15,056 bases of DNA. It comes from an uncultured Clostridia bacterium. Its GTDB lineage: Bacteria; Bacillota; Clostridia; Oscillospirales; CAG-272. Below are positions 1 to 7,018 of this stretch, piece after piece. Made by a program: the position numbers and the translations under genes. Location of the stretch: assembly GCA_904501865.1 (NCBI GenBank), contig CAJGCF010000036.1, positions 1-15,056 of the forward strand. Direction: 5' to 3'. Below the pieces are notes generated by a model, which was given only the letters and a program-made list of their open reading frames with translations, was not told the origin of the DNA and searched no databases. How positions within the stretch are numbered: the stretch's first letter is position 1; every line of letters starts with the position of its first letter.

Positions 1-75
1 CAACAAACAAAAGAAAATACACAGAACTATTTTCAACACTCGAGTAAATACGCTTTTGTTTTTATGAGGCATCAT
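1..75 (-). CDS. N-terminus of a membrane or secreted protein, cut by the left edge
   Basis: Only the first 25 codons are inside the window. They begin MMPHKNKSVFTR and continue with a hydrophobic run (VLKIVLCIFFCLL). A basic start followed by a hydrophobic stretch is typical of a signal peptide or a membrane anchor. The ATG at 75-73 is preceded by AAGGA with a 9-nt gap, and a TTGACA-N18-TATACT promoter (120-149) lies a suitable distance upstream. The second ATG (72-70) could also be the start. The function cannot be told from this fragment; bitopic cell-wall enzymes often start this way, but that is only a guess. Confidence 0.6.
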   Translation of the reverse strand, partial: MMPHKNKSVFTRVLKIVLCIFFCLL

Positions 76-119
76 ACCAGTTCATCCTTGTAAAAAATCA
101 AGTCTTATATACCTGTATA

Positions 120-149
120 AGTATAACATGGTTTAATATAGGTTGTCAA
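120..149 (-). promoter_or_regulatory. Sigma-A promoter for the left-edge gene
   Basis: On the minus strand, TTGACA (149-144) and TATACT (125-120) are separated by 18 nt. Read as TTATAC, the -10 box would have a 17-nt spacer. Predicted transcription starts near 113, about 38 nt before the start codon at 75. Confidence 0.65.
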
Positions 150-194
150 TAGCACGTAAATAAAATCAGCTTTTAAGATAACTTTTGTAAGAAC

Positions 195-224
195 GGCGCT
201 TGTGGAAATATTGCCACAAGTGCC
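195..224. other. Inverted repeat of unknown role
   Basis: Arms of 11 nt (195-205 and 214-224) with one mismatch surround an 8-nt loop. It lies between the tRNA-Pro terminator and the promoter of the left-edge gene. No convincing U-tract follows on the minus strand; on the plus strand a loosely T-rich stretch (TTTGCGTTATTTT) follows. It may be a weak terminator. Apart from this hairpin and the sites listed separately, I see nothing in 150-269. Confidence 0.35.
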
Positions 225-269
225 TTTGCGTTATTTTAGCCATTAATAACGTAACATTAAAGATTTTGA

Positions 270-314
270 TAAAAATCGAGTGTCCATAACTCAAATTCGT
301 TATGAACACTCGAT
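270..314 (-). terminator. Intrinsic terminator of the tRNA-Pro unit
   Basis: Arms of 16 nt (275-290 and 299-314) enclose an 8-nt loop. In minus-strand RNA the single imperfect position is a G-U wobble, so the stem is fully paired, and it is followed by UUUUUAUC. In plus-strand RNA the same position is a C-A mismatch. Both points favour termination of minus-strand transcription. Confidence 0.75.
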
Positions 315-315
315 A

Positions 316-335
316 TGGTCGGAGTGACAAGATTC
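316..335 (-). repeat. Detached copy of the tRNA-Pro 3' end
   Basis: These 20 nt are identical to 443-462, the last 20 nt of the intact tRNA-Pro including CCA. Similarity continues for a few bases after a 1-nt insertion (AGAAC against GAAC). A free-standing copy of a tRNA 3' end just downstream of the gene is what an att site left by an integrated element looks like. It could also come from a local duplication. Confidence 0.7.
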
Positions 336-346
336 AGAACACCTAA

Positions 347-369
347 CTAAACCTGCATCGCAGGTTTAG
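347..369. other. Hairpin between tRNA-Pro and its detached 3' copy
   Basis: A perfect 9-bp inverted repeat (CTAAACCTG and CAGGTTTAG) encloses a 5-nt loop. It lies within the transcribed spacer downstream of tRNA-Pro. The following minus-strand sequence (TTAGGTGTT) is only weakly U-rich, so it is not a clear terminator. Confidence 0.4.
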
Positions 370-409
370 TCGGCAATTTCTCTGCGGTACAGTATCATTC
401 CAACCAAAC

Positions 410-440
410 AATACGGAGGGGACGAATCCCCTCCGTATTA
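410..440 (-). terminator. Stem-loop just downstream of tRNA-Pro
   Basis: A perfect 12-bp inverted repeat (AATACGGAGGGG and CCCCTCCGTATT) with a 6-nt loop starts two bases after the CCA end of tRNA-Pro on the minus strand. It is followed by a poor U-tract (GTTTGGTT). It may act as a first terminator, or protect the 3' end of the precursor from exonucleases. Confidence 0.5.
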
Positions 441-442
441 TT

Positions 443-519
443 TGGTCGGAGTGACAAGATTCGAACTTGCGACCTCTTGGTCCCGAACCAAGCGCACTAC
501 CAAACTGTGCCACACCCCG
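443..519 (-). tRNA. tRNA-Pro(CGG), with encoded CCA
   Basis: Read on the minus strand, this is a complete 77-nt cloverleaf. The acceptor stem CGGGGTG pairs with CACTCCG (one G-U). The D arm has GCAC/GTGC. The anticodon stem CTTGG/CCAAG holds the loop TTCGGGA, giving anticodon CGG, which reads the proline codon CCG. The T arm is CAAG-TTCGAAT-CTTG, and the 3' CCA is encoded. A strong promoter lies at 663-691, but between it and the gene sits a broken copy of the same tRNA, so the primary transcript should begin with that copy. A partial copy of the 3' end lies downstream at 316-335. Confidence 0.95.
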
Positions 520-650
520 ATGTTGAATTGAACTTGCGACCTCTTGGTCCCGAACCGACACGTCAGTGGCGACGATTCGCGAAGCAGAGAGCCAACGAGC
601 AACGCAAGCGTTGCGAAGTATCGCACACACCAACCTGTGCAACACCCATT
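520..650 (-). pseudogene. Broken tRNA-Pro copy interrupted by about 65 nt
   Basis: On the minus strand, 650-621 resembles the 5' half of the tRNA-Pro at 443-519: acceptor-like GGGTGTT, then GCAC-AGGTTGG-GTGC as in the D arm. The match resumes at 556-530, where 27 nt are identical to 489-463 and carry the CGG anticodon loop, the variable region and the start of the T arm. About 65 nt at 557-620 separate the halves, starting inside the 5' strand of the anticodon stem. This insert includes a perfect 7-bp hairpin (600-615). The T stem and 3' acceptor strand are lost, so no functional tRNA can form. The copy lies between the promoter and the intact tRNA and should be transcribed as its leader. It reads as a decayed tandem duplicate or an integration scar. 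Confidence 0.7.
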
Positions 651-662
651 TAAACACTCGTT

Positions 663-691
663 AGTATATCATAATTTTATACTTTTGTCAA
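663..691 (-). promoter_or_regulatory. Strong sigma-A promoter of the tRNA-Pro unit
   Basis: TTGACA (691-686) and TATACT (668-663) lie exactly 17 nt apart on the minus strand. Predicted start is near 656, a few nt before the broken tRNA-Pro copy. Confidence 0.8.
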
Positions 692-773
692 TAGATTTTA
701 TCAATTTTGATCAATTAAAAAGCATCATTGGTTATGCTGATACCGAAAACAAAAGTTATTTAGATATAAAGGC

Positions 774-807
774 AATCAAAAAGAGGCTTTGTGCCTCTTT
801 TTTGATT
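774..807. terminator. Terminator after the acyltransferase pair, probably bidirectional
   Basis: GAGGC and GCCTC arms extended by A and T runs (778-787 and 793-802) enclose a 5-nt loop, with U-tracts on both sides. It lies 14 nt past the stop codon of the GNAT gene on the minus strand. It also insulates the tRNA-Pro promoter from that operon. Confidence 0.8.
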
Positions 808-821
808 TTGTTCATTCTAGC

Positions 822-1583
822 TCAATCAAACGCCAAGCCGAAATAGGTAGGCGGCGTAAGCATGCGCTCACCTAATGGGAGGTACATCGCAAAGGGTATA
901 TCTGCTCCCGGGGCGCGAAAATGTCCCTCGGCACACCCAAGCGAGCGGGTAATATTCGGAGCTTTTTTAATATCGCCCAAAAGTTCAATACCAAAGAGTG
1001 TTTCTCTCTCGCGTCGAGCGGCGAGTAAAAATCCCTCCCCTGTGTAGAGCTCGGCTTGAGCTTGCAAAAATCTCAAATTTTCATTTTCCTGCACAACGTC
1101 GCCATCTGACAAAAGCTCACGTCGTAATTTGCCATATTCGCACGCGTCTATCTGTCGGAGTGTCAAGCTCTCGCACGATGCCTTACATTCAAGCTCCCGA
1201 ACGTAACTACATACCCGGTATCCGCTTTTTTTATAAAATTCAAAGAGTTCTTTAGTGCCGGGCACAAGAATACTACCCTCATATCCAAGCTTCCAAAGAT
1301 GAATATGAGTATTCTCCATAAGCGCTGAGCAGAATCCGCGACCGCGATATGCCTTCGCGGTGGCAATAGCGTAAAGATAAGCGATACGCTCCCCGCGGCA
1401 CGAGCAATCAAACCAATAAAGCGCGGCGACAAGTACGCCCTCAATGAAAAGGCAACGGCAACGGTCGGATGAAAAGGCGGTCTTCTCAAATATATTCAAA
1501 AATTCATCGCTGTCCCCAAACGCCTCCTGCCAAAGAGCACGGAGAGCGGGCAGATGAGCTCTGCTCGGTGCGTCAATAGTCAT
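822..1583 (-). CDS. GNAT family N-acetyltransferase
   Basis: This 253-aa protein has a GNAT fold in its first half. The acetyl-CoA-binding motif A is visible as AYRGRGFCSALM (residues 78-89, with R80-G81-R82-G83), after the usual beta strand (IAYLYAIATA). FYKKSGYRV around residue 116 is the typical motif B end. Residues 135-253 look like a second, degenerate acyltransferase-like domain, as seen in other two-domain clostridial GNATs. The substrate is unknown. The ATG at 1583 lies inside the end of the upstream DUF2156 gene (11-nt overlap), so translation is probably coupled. The family call is firm; the function is not. Confidence 0.87.
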   Translation of the reverse strand: MTIDAPSRAHLPALRALWQEAFGDSDEFLNIFEKTAFSSDRCRCLFIEGVLVAALYWFDCSCRGERIAYLYAIATAKAYRGRGFCSALMENTHIHLWKLGYEGSILVPGTKELFEFYKKSGYRVCSYVRELECKASCESLTLRQIDACEYGKLRRELLSDGDVVQENENLRFLQAQAELYTGEGFLLAARRERETLFGIELLGDIKKAPNITRSLGCAEGHFRAPGADIPFAMYLPLGERMLTPPTYFGLAFD

Positions 1584-2508
1584 ATCCGTCCTCCAAAAGA
1601 CACGCCCAGCATTTTTTTACCATATGGTGAGGTCGGTAGCTCTGTTTCGCCTTACGCAAGCCCTCAAGTCCCATATCTTCCTCACGGTCAAGATATTGAA
1701 TATTGGGATATTTCTGCCTTATATAGCGTGCAAACTCGCAGTTGATAGCGGCGTACGCCCCCTGAACGTCGGATAGGGCTTTTTCAAAATGCACGTCAAG
1801 GGTGTCCTCTGAAAGACGGCTGGCAAGTGTAAATGCAAGCACCTCTCCCCTGCCCATCAGCACCAAGCCCTCCATTTCAAGCTCGCGGTAATGCTTGAAT
1901 GCCTTATTGAGCGCCGCTTTTTCCATATGATAATCGGCGTCGGGATTTTCAGATAAACGAGTGCTATACCAATTATCCGCCATTTGCTTTACTCGCGCGA
2001 GGTTGTCCTCTCCTATGGGCTCAACACTGTAATCGGGAAATGTCTCATAAAAGCGGTTTAGGTGATTGCGCTTTCCGTGATATTTTTTGCCCTTGAGGTC
2101 TGCCAAGTCGTTTATATCGTAGACGTAGTCAAACGAGCCCTCGTCGGAATGAAAGCGGAATTTGTCGGGATAAAGCTGCTCGAGAGTCTCTTTTGCCGCA
2201 GAATCGAGTCCTGTTATGCGGCAAGGTATTCCCCTCTCTCTTGAGTCCTCGATAATGCGGTCAAGCACAGCCTTTTTGTCGCCCTTGCCTACTGGATAGG
2301 GATAGACGCTACGGCGGTCAAACTGCGAAAACAATAAGACGTGGTCGTGCAGAACGGCAAAGTTCTGCCTGCCCCACAAATAAAGATTGGCAAAGGAAAA
2401 TTCACAGCCGCGTCCGCTCTCGCCCGCAAGGTAGCTCTCATAAATTGCCTTGTCCTGCACGGTTATAGGCGCAAAATCTATTTTTGTTGTAAATTTGGTC
2501 TCTATCAT
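1573..2508 (-). CDS. DUF2156 protein (LPG-synthase C-terminal, GNAT-like fold)
   Basis: A soluble protein of 311 aa. Blocks characteristic of DUF2156 are present: YVYDINDLADLKGKKYHGKR near the middle, and near the C-terminus FEKA, GAYAAINCEFA and YLDREEDMGLEGLRKAKQSY. The family shares its fold with the C-terminal transferase domain of MprF (lysyl-phosphatidylglycerol synthase), but this protein lacks the membrane flippase part, so the aminoacyl donor and acceptor are unknown. The reading frame stays open up to 2559, but that longer start falls inside the promoter -10/-35 region. The ATG at 2508, preceded by GGTGGGAG, is therefore chosen. It is first in a two-gene operon with the overlapping GNAT gene. 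Confidence 0.88.
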   Translation of the reverse strand: MIETKFTTKIDFAPITVQDKAIYESYLAGESGRGCEFSFANLYLWGRQNFAVLHDHVLLFSQFDRRSVYPYPVGKGDKKAVLDRIIEDSRERGIPCRITGLDSAAKETLEQLYPDKFRFHSDEGSFDYVYDINDLADLKGKKYHGKRNHLNRFYETFPDYSVEPIGEDNLARVKQMADNWYSTRLSENPDADYHMEKAALNKAFKHYRELEMEGLVLMGRGEVLAFTLASRLSEDTLDVHFEKALSDVQGAYAAINCEFARYIRQKYPNIQYLDREEDMGLEGLRKAKQSYRPHHMVKKCWACLLEDGYDY

Positions 2509-2545
2509 AGCTCCCACCACAATCTTTTTATAATCAAACAATTGA

Positions 2546-2574
2546 ATTATAACACACATAATTTATTTTGTCAA
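2546..2574 (-). promoter_or_regulatory. Sigma-A promoter of the DUF2156-GNAT operon
   Basis: TTGACA (2574-2569) and TATAAT (2551-2546) are both perfect hexamers with a 17-nt spacer on the minus strand. Predicted start is near 2539, leaving a leader of about 30 nt. Confidence 0.85.
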
Positions 2575-2611
2575 TATTATTATTCTGCTCACAAAAGAGT
2601 AAAATTAACCG

Positions 2612-2644
2612 CAAAAGTGCGACGCTTTGAGCGTCGCACTTTTG
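2612..2644. terminator. Terminator after the Na/Pi transporter gene
   Basis: A perfect 14-bp stem (2612-2625 and 2631-2644) with a 5-nt loop begins 5 nt past the transporter stop codon on the minus strand. The stem ends in A/T runs. The downstream tail is only moderately U-rich, but position and stability make a terminator likely. Confidence 0.8.
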
Positions 2645-2649
2645 TTATA

Positions 2650-4329
2650 TTATTCTTTTTGAGAGCCCGTGGGGTTCATAATACTGTAACCCACGTTGAC
2701 AAGATGGTCCGCAACACGCTCAAGTCCCAATACAACAGACGAGTAATAGGGGCTTACATCTACGTTACAATTGCCCTCCGCAAGACGTGCGAAATGACTT
2801 GCTATAAGCTCCTTCTTCTTACCGTCAACACTCTCCTCAAGAGTGGTGAGGGCGGGCAGGCGGTCTTTATTGAGATTTTCAAACGCATCCTTTGAAATAT
2901 CAAACATTTCCATTACACTTTTGCGCATAGCGGATATCTCTCCGCGCGCCTTGTCCGAGAATGCTATCTTTTTGTCTATCATCTCAACGCCTATCTCGTG
3001 GAAGTTCTCGGCGTGGTCACCTATGCGCTCAAGGTCGTTCAAAACGTGGAAATACGAGCCAATAATGCGCTCGTCACTCTGCTCCACTCCAACTGAAAGC
3101 TTGATGAGGAATTTGGTCAACGCGCTATTGGTAAAGTCGATGATATCCTCGTTTCTTCTTATCCTCTCGCTATGCTCGGACGCACCTGTATCCATAGAGG
3201 TAAAGGCAAGGACGATATTCTCCTCCACCAATCCCAACATATAGTCCATTTCCTTCTTAACCTGCATAAGAGCGATCGGAGGCATAGATAGAAGTCTCTC
3301 GTCCACATATTTGAGGGATAGCCCCTCCTCGCTCTCCTTCCTATCCTTGATAACAAGGCAAGAATACTTCACTAGCAGTTTTACAAAGGGTAGCAACAAA
3401 AGTGTCGTCGTAACGTTGAATATAACGTGGAAAGTGGATACTCGCATCTGCAACGACATCGGATCGTTTGCGGGGAATACAGAGACTAGGAAATTTACAA
3501 CGGGATCTCTGAATATCCATATAATTGCGGTAAACAGTATAGTTCCAATAACGTTAAAGGTAAAATGTATCAGGGCAACACGCTTTGAATTGGCATTTGC
3601 TCCGACGGAAGCAAGCAGAGCCGTTACGCAAGTGCCGATATTCGCGCCAAGCACGATGAACAATGCAAGGTCAAGCGGAAGCACGCCCGCACCAACCATC
3701 GTAATAACGACACCCGTCGCCGCCGACGAGCTCTGAATTAGCGCCGTAAACACGATTCCAACCAAAATCAGAAGCAATGGGAAATTGATAGCCTTGAACA
3801 CCTCGGTGAACATACTCTCAACCAATGGGTTTCCAAATGCCTGCTCACTGCTCATAACCTCAAGACCTACGAAGATAAGTCCGAGTCCGCAGCAAAGGCT
3901 GCCTGCGATCTTTATCTTCTCTTTTTTGAAAAAGCCCATCATTACTCCCGCAAAAGCAAGAAGATACATAGCCATATTGAAATAATCGTTTTTAAGCGCA
4001 ACAAGTACACCCGTTATGGTCGTACCGATATTGGCACCCATAATAATGGGGGTCGCCTGCATAAGAGTCATAACGCCTGCATTTACAAGACCTATGACCA
4101 TTACCGACGTAGCGGACGAGCTCTGAATAATAGCCGTCACTCCCGCGCCGATACCGACGCCCGAAAAACGATTGTTGCTTATCTTTTCAAGAAGTCTCTT
4201 CATTCCGTTGCCCGCGCTTTTTTCAAGTGCGTCGCCCATAAAGTTCATACCTACAATGAACACTCCAACACCCGCAAGCAACCAGATGAGGCTTTGTAAT
4301 AATTGCATTATTTCTTCCGGTGATAACAT
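2650..4329 (-). CDS. Na/Pi cotransporter family protein with C-terminal PhoU-like domain
   Basis: A 559-aa membrane protein of the NptA/COG1283 type. It has two inverted transport repeats, each with the signature QSSSA (residues 69-73 and 199-203) followed by GANIGT (about 88 and 229), which line the Na+/phosphate path in this family. About eight hydrophobic segments occupy residues 10-330. Residues 345-550 form a soluble helical PhoU-like domain (DLERIGDHAENF and LERVADHLVNVGY are typical PhoU phrases). The role is inferred to be Na+-dependent phosphate uptake or efflux at the inner membrane. The ATG at 4329 has AAAGGAG 7 nt upstream. It lies 62 nt after the SDR gene; a weak TATTAT -10 sits in the gap, so it may have its own promoter or be cotranscribed. 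Confidence 0.93.
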   Translation of the reverse strand: MLSPEEIMQLLQSLIWLLAGVGVFIVGMNFMGDALEKSAGNGMKRLLEKISNNRFSGVGIGAGVTAIIQSSSATSVMVIGLVNAGVMTLMQATPIIMGANIGTTITGVLVALKNDYFNMAMYLLAFAGVMMGFFKKEKIKIAGSLCCGLGLIFVGLEVMSSEQAFGNPLVESMFTEVFKAINFPLLLILVGIVFTALIQSSSAATGVVITMVGAGVLPLDLALFIVLGANIGTCVTALLASVGANANSKRVALIHFTFNVIGTILFTAIIWIFRDPVVNFLVSVFPANDPMSLQMRVSTFHVIFNVTTTLLLLPFVKLLVKYSCLVIKDRKESEEGLSLKYVDERLLSMPPIALMQVKKEMDYMLGLVEENIVLAFTSMDTGASEHSERIRRNEDIIDFTNSALTKFLIKLSVGVEQSDERIIGSYFHVLNDLERIGDHAENFHEIGVEMIDKKIAFSDKARGEISAMRKSVMEMFDISKDAFENLNKDRLPALTTLEESVDGKKKELIASHFARLAEGNCNVDVSPYYSSVVLGLERVADHLVNVGYSIMNPTGSQKE

Positions 4330-4391
4330 TTTTTACTCCTTTCATTATCGGTGTATCTATAATACTGTTTTTTATTTTAAAGCTTAAAAGC

Positions 4392-5045
4392 TTAGTCCTT
4401 CCACACAAAATTGTAGTTTATGGATTCTCCTCCGTCGACCAGAATGCTCTGTCCCGTGCAAAACGTGTTTGTCACGGTCAGGAAATACGCCCACTCGGCT
4501 ATCTCCTCGGGCGTTGCCCAACGACGCAGAGGTGTCTCTTTCATTATCTTATCCCAAAGATCAGGGGCATTTATTACGCATTCATTGAGGGGGGTAAGCA
4601 CACCGCCGGGGTCGAGACTATTGCAGGTGGCACCGTATTTCGCCACTCGCATAGCTACGTTCTTGGTGTACGCCAGAACTCCGCCCTTGCTTGCGCAATA
4701 CTCGGGGAACTCCGCGCCCGTATGCGCGCTAGCCGAGCCGATATTGAGGATAGACCTTATTCTTTCCTGACAGCCGTATTTCTCAGTTATATGTATCAAC
4801 GCCTTAAGATTTACGTCTATATCATCCTCGTTCTGCGTTCCCGCATTGTTTATCAATATCTCAACGCCGTCAATCCGTGGCAGGTGTTCCCTATCGCGCA
4901 CGTCACATTTAAAGTGGGTATATTCGGGGTGATCGACAGTTTTACACTGTCGGTCAATGCCTATGACTTTGTGTCCCCGCGCAAGAAAAAGCTCGGCTAT
5001 GGCTTTTCCTATTCCCTGCGACGTTCCCGTTATCAAAACCTTCAT
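4392..5045 (-). CDS. Short-chain dehydrogenase/reductase (SDR)
   Basis: A classical SDR of 217 aa. Visible motifs are the nucleotide-binding TGTSQGIG (residues 6-13), NNAG (66-69), the catalytic serine region NIGSAS (101-106) and YCASK (116-120, Tyr and Lys of the active site). VDGG near the C-terminus is also typical. It is about 30 residues shorter than FabG, so a role as the housekeeping 3-oxoacyl-ACP reductase is not supported and the substrate is unknown. A longer frame reaches 5105, but the ATG at 5045 starts directly at the canonical beta strand (MKVLITG) and overlaps the upstream VUT stop by 4 nt (ATGA). Translational coupling suggests a shared task with the transporter. Confidence 0.87.
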   Translation of the reverse strand: MKVLITGTSQGIGKAIAELFLARGHKVIGIDRQCKTVDHPEYTHFKCDVRDREHLPRIDGVEILINNAGTQNEDDIDVNLKALIHITEKYGCQERIRSILNIGSASAHTGAEFPEYCASKGGVLAYTKNVAMRVAKYGATCNSLDPGGVLTPLNECVINAPDLWDKIMKETPLRRWATPEEIAEWAYFLTVTNTFCTGQSILVDGGESINYNFVWKD

Positions 5046-5803
5046 TTTTGTTTTTCCATTCCTATATATTGTAAATATTCGATTCCCACAGACTCTCTCT
5101 GCCACTTTTTAGTGATACGGTAGCCAATAGGAGAAAAGACTATCTCCATAATAAGCTCGGCAACTGCTCCCGTCAGAGCGCACATTGCGCATTGGAGCCA
5201 AGTCCAATGAAATCCGTTCCAGAATATCGGGGCAAAAAATATAAACACGATGACTGAGAAAATGAAATTGTCAAGAAATTGCCCGATAAACGTAGATATA
5301 TACGTTCTCATAGCATAGGCAAGCTTGCCGTCGGGATTCTTTCGAAAGCTCTTGCCTATTATAAAGTTTAGCATATTATTAATAAGAGCAGAGGCAAGAA
5401 AGGCTATCGTGCTTCCAAGCAGAATAAACCACGTGCCGCCGAAGATTCCGTTGAAGGCATCATAGTCCCCTGCGTTTGAGGGAATTACACTTGCAACAAA
5501 GAATATAAGGCAGGTCAGAAGATTTATCATCACCGCCAGCACGGTTATGCTATTGGATGCCTTGGGACCGAAGTGCTTTGTGATGATATCCATACACATA
5601 AAGGATAGCCAGGATATGAGTATTCCTCCGTCAAGAGCTATCCAATCAAGCTGTAAAAGCGTTTTGTTGGCAAGAAGGTTCATACAGACCACACTGACCA
5701 CGAACAAGGTCACCACGGTGGCAGGGATCGCCCTGAGCAGCATTTTAAGCTCTGTGATCTCTGCTTGCAGCTTATCGCGGAAAGTCCTGTTATCAGATGC
5801 CAT
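5042..5803 (-). CDS. VUT family transporter (queuosine-precursor transporter family)
   Basis: A 253-aa integral membrane protein with about six hydrophobic segments (first near residues 25-50, last near 205-235). Features typical of VUT_1/YhhQ proteins include the DIITKHFGPKAS segment, the INNMLNFIIGKSFR segment and the TFIGQFLDNFIFSVIVF segment. E. coli YhhQ in this family takes up queuosine precursors (preQ0/preQ1); that substrate here is an inference by family. The start has AGGAGG 8 nt upstream and a consensus promoter at 5870-5898. It is first in an operon with the overlapping SDR gene and possibly the phosphate transporter. No queuosine biosynthesis gene is visible in the window. Confidence 0.87.
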   Translation of the reverse strand: MASDNRTFRDKLQAEITELKMLLRAIPATVVTLFVVSVVCMNLLANKTLLQLDWIALDGGILISWLSFMCMDIITKHFGPKASNSITVLAVMINLLTCLIFFVASVIPSNAGDYDAFNGIFGGTWFILLGSTIAFLASALINNMLNFIIGKSFRKNPDGKLAYAMRTYISTFIGQFLDNFIFSVIVFIFFAPIFWNGFHWTWLQCAMCALTGAVAELIMEIVFSPIGYRITKKWQRESVGIEYLQYIGMEKQK

Positions 5804-5869
5804 ACTATCCTCCTGCTTGATCTAAAAATGAGAGTTCGATCAAAAATCTACACATCCCCACAATTACAA

Positions 5870-5898
5870 ATTATAACACATTTTCGTTTATATGTCAA
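5870..5898 (-). promoter_or_regulatory. Sigma-A promoter of the VUT-SDR operon
   Basis: TTGACA (5898-5893) and TATAAT (5875-5870) are perfect hexamers 17 nt apart on the minus strand. The leader is about 60 nt. It contains a TTGATC/GATCAA inverted repeat (5843-5817) just upstream of the ribosome binding site, but no recognisable riboswitch. Confidence 0.85.
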
Positions 5899-5968
5899 CA
5901 GTTCAAAGTGCTTTTTGAATACAAAGCCGAGGATAACAGATCTCAATTCGGGCGCACTTATGGGTAAT

Positions 5969-6008
5969 ATATGCACCCCTAAAAGCTCTACCTTTTAGAG
6001 GTGCATAT
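5969..6008 (-). terminator. Stem-loop terminator of trxB
   Basis: Arms of 17 nt (5969-5985 and 5992-6008) enclose a 6-nt loop, 20 nt past the trxB stop codon. In minus-strand RNA the one imperfect position is a G-U pair, in plus-strand RNA a C-A mismatch, so the minus strand is favoured. There is no good U-tract, so it may act as a 3'-end stabiliser rather than a classical terminator. Confidence 0.6.
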
Positions 6009-6028
6009 CATAATTATCCTTCGTGGCT

Positions 6029-6961
6029 TTATTCATATAACCTTTTTGTGCCTGCAAGATATTCTTCAGCAAAGTGCACGGCTACCGCGCCATCTCCTAC
6101 CGCCGTCACCACCTGACGCAATGCCTTGGTACGTACGTCACCCACGGCGTACACGCCATCAATATTCGTCCTCGTACTCTCGTCGGCTATTATATATCCC
6201 AATTCGTCAAGCTCTATATGTCCGCGGAATATATCCGTGGCGGGCTTGCGTCCTATACTGACGAAAATTCCGTCAAAGCGCAGTTCTTTTTCCTTGTCGC
6301 CGTCTTTGCTCTTTAATTTAGCCCCTGCCACGCGCTCCTCAACTATAAGCTCAGAGACGGTACTGTTCCAGACAAATTCCACGTTCTCTGCCTTCTTAAG
6401 AGGCTCATGGTAGACCTTGGTAGCGCGCAGACTGTCCCTACGGTGAATAAGGTAGACCTTTTTGGCAAGGTTAGAAAGATACAAGGCATCTGCCGCCGCG
6501 GAATTACCGCCGCCGACCACCGCCACGGTTCTGTTTCTATAAAATCTACCGTCACAGTGAGCGCAATAGTGCAGTCCTCTGCCGATCAGCTCAGTCTCGC
6601 CCTCAATGCCAAGCTCGCGCGGATTTGCCCCCGTCGCGATGACTACCGTGTACGACATAAGCTCGCCCGTACTCGTAATGACCTTTTTGATCTTACCCGA
6701 GAGCTCAACGCCTATCACGTCGGCATTACGTGTCCGCGCACCGAAGCGCTCTGCGCCTGCCTGCATCTTGACACCCAGGGTGAAGCCGTCTATTCCCTTC
6801 TCAAACCCGGGATAATTGTCTATTGTGTCGGTGAGTGCCATTTGTCCTCCTGACGACATTCTCTCTATCAAAAGTGTATCAAATCCCGCGCGCGACGCGT
6901 ATAGTGCCGCGGTATAGCCCGCAGGTCCGCCTCCTATTATTATCACATCGTAAATATGCAT
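6029..6961 (-). CDS. trxB: Thioredoxin-disulfide reductase
   Basis: A 310-aa flavoprotein that uses NADPH to reduce thioredoxin in the cytoplasm. FAD-binding GGGPAGYTAA lies at residues 10-19. The redox-active disulfide is CAHC (133-136; the family usually has CATC or CAVC). NADPH-binding GGGNSA lies at 150-155, with HRRD (173-176) for the 2'-phosphate, and the second FAD motif (AVGDVR) is near the C-terminus. Length matches the family. AAGGAG lies 8 nt before the ATG. It is divergent from the Crp/Fnr gene, and its -35 region is replaced by a palindromic operator centred near -41, so it is probably activator dependent. The partner thioredoxin gene lies about 900 bp away under the same kind of promoter. 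Confidence 0.96.
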   Translation of the reverse strand: MHIYDVIIIGGGPAGYTAALYASRAGFDTLLIERMSSGGQMALTDTIDNYPGFEKGIDGFTLGVKMQAGAERFGARTRNADVIGVELSGKIKKVITSTGELMSYTVVIATGANPRELGIEGETELIGRGLHYCAHCDGRFYRNRTVAVVGGGNSAAADALYLSNLAKKVYLIHRRDSLRATKVYHEPLKKAENVEFVWNSTVSELIVEERVAGAKLKSKDGDKEKELRFDGIFVSIGRKPATDIFRGHIELDELGYIIADESTRTNIDGVYAVGDVRTKALRQVVTAVGDGAVAVHFAEEYLAGTKRLYE

Positions 6962-6995
6962 AGCTTTTCTCCTTGATTGGTTTATCTGTATTTAC

Positions 6996-7001
6996 ATTAT
7001 A
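6996..7001 (-). promoter_or_regulatory. -10 box of trxB with non-consensus -35
   Basis: TATAAT on the minus strand, predicted start near 6989. The hexamer 17 nt further upstream (7024-7019) reads CGGAAA, far from TTGACA. A missing -35 next to an operator centred at about -41 is what a class II activated Crp/Fnr promoter looks like. Confidence 0.65.
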
Positions 7002-7018
7002 TCAACGTCCGCATCGCT

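Noticed and set aside
343..846. Open frames crossing the tRNA-Pro region
   Set aside because: They run through tRNA and tRNA-like sequence, lack ribosome binding sites and show no recognisable protein.
2506..2559. Longer start for the DUF2156 protein (ATG at 2559)
   Set aside because: It falls within a perfect TTGACA-N17-TATAAT promoter and has no ribosome binding site; the ATG at 2508 has one and begins where family homology begins.
5804..5869. A preQ1 riboswitch in the leader of the VUT gene
   Set aside because: The leader is short, and I see neither the conserved preQ1 aptamer sequence nor a terminator or sequester stem of the expected form; only a weak TTGATC/GATCAA repeat.
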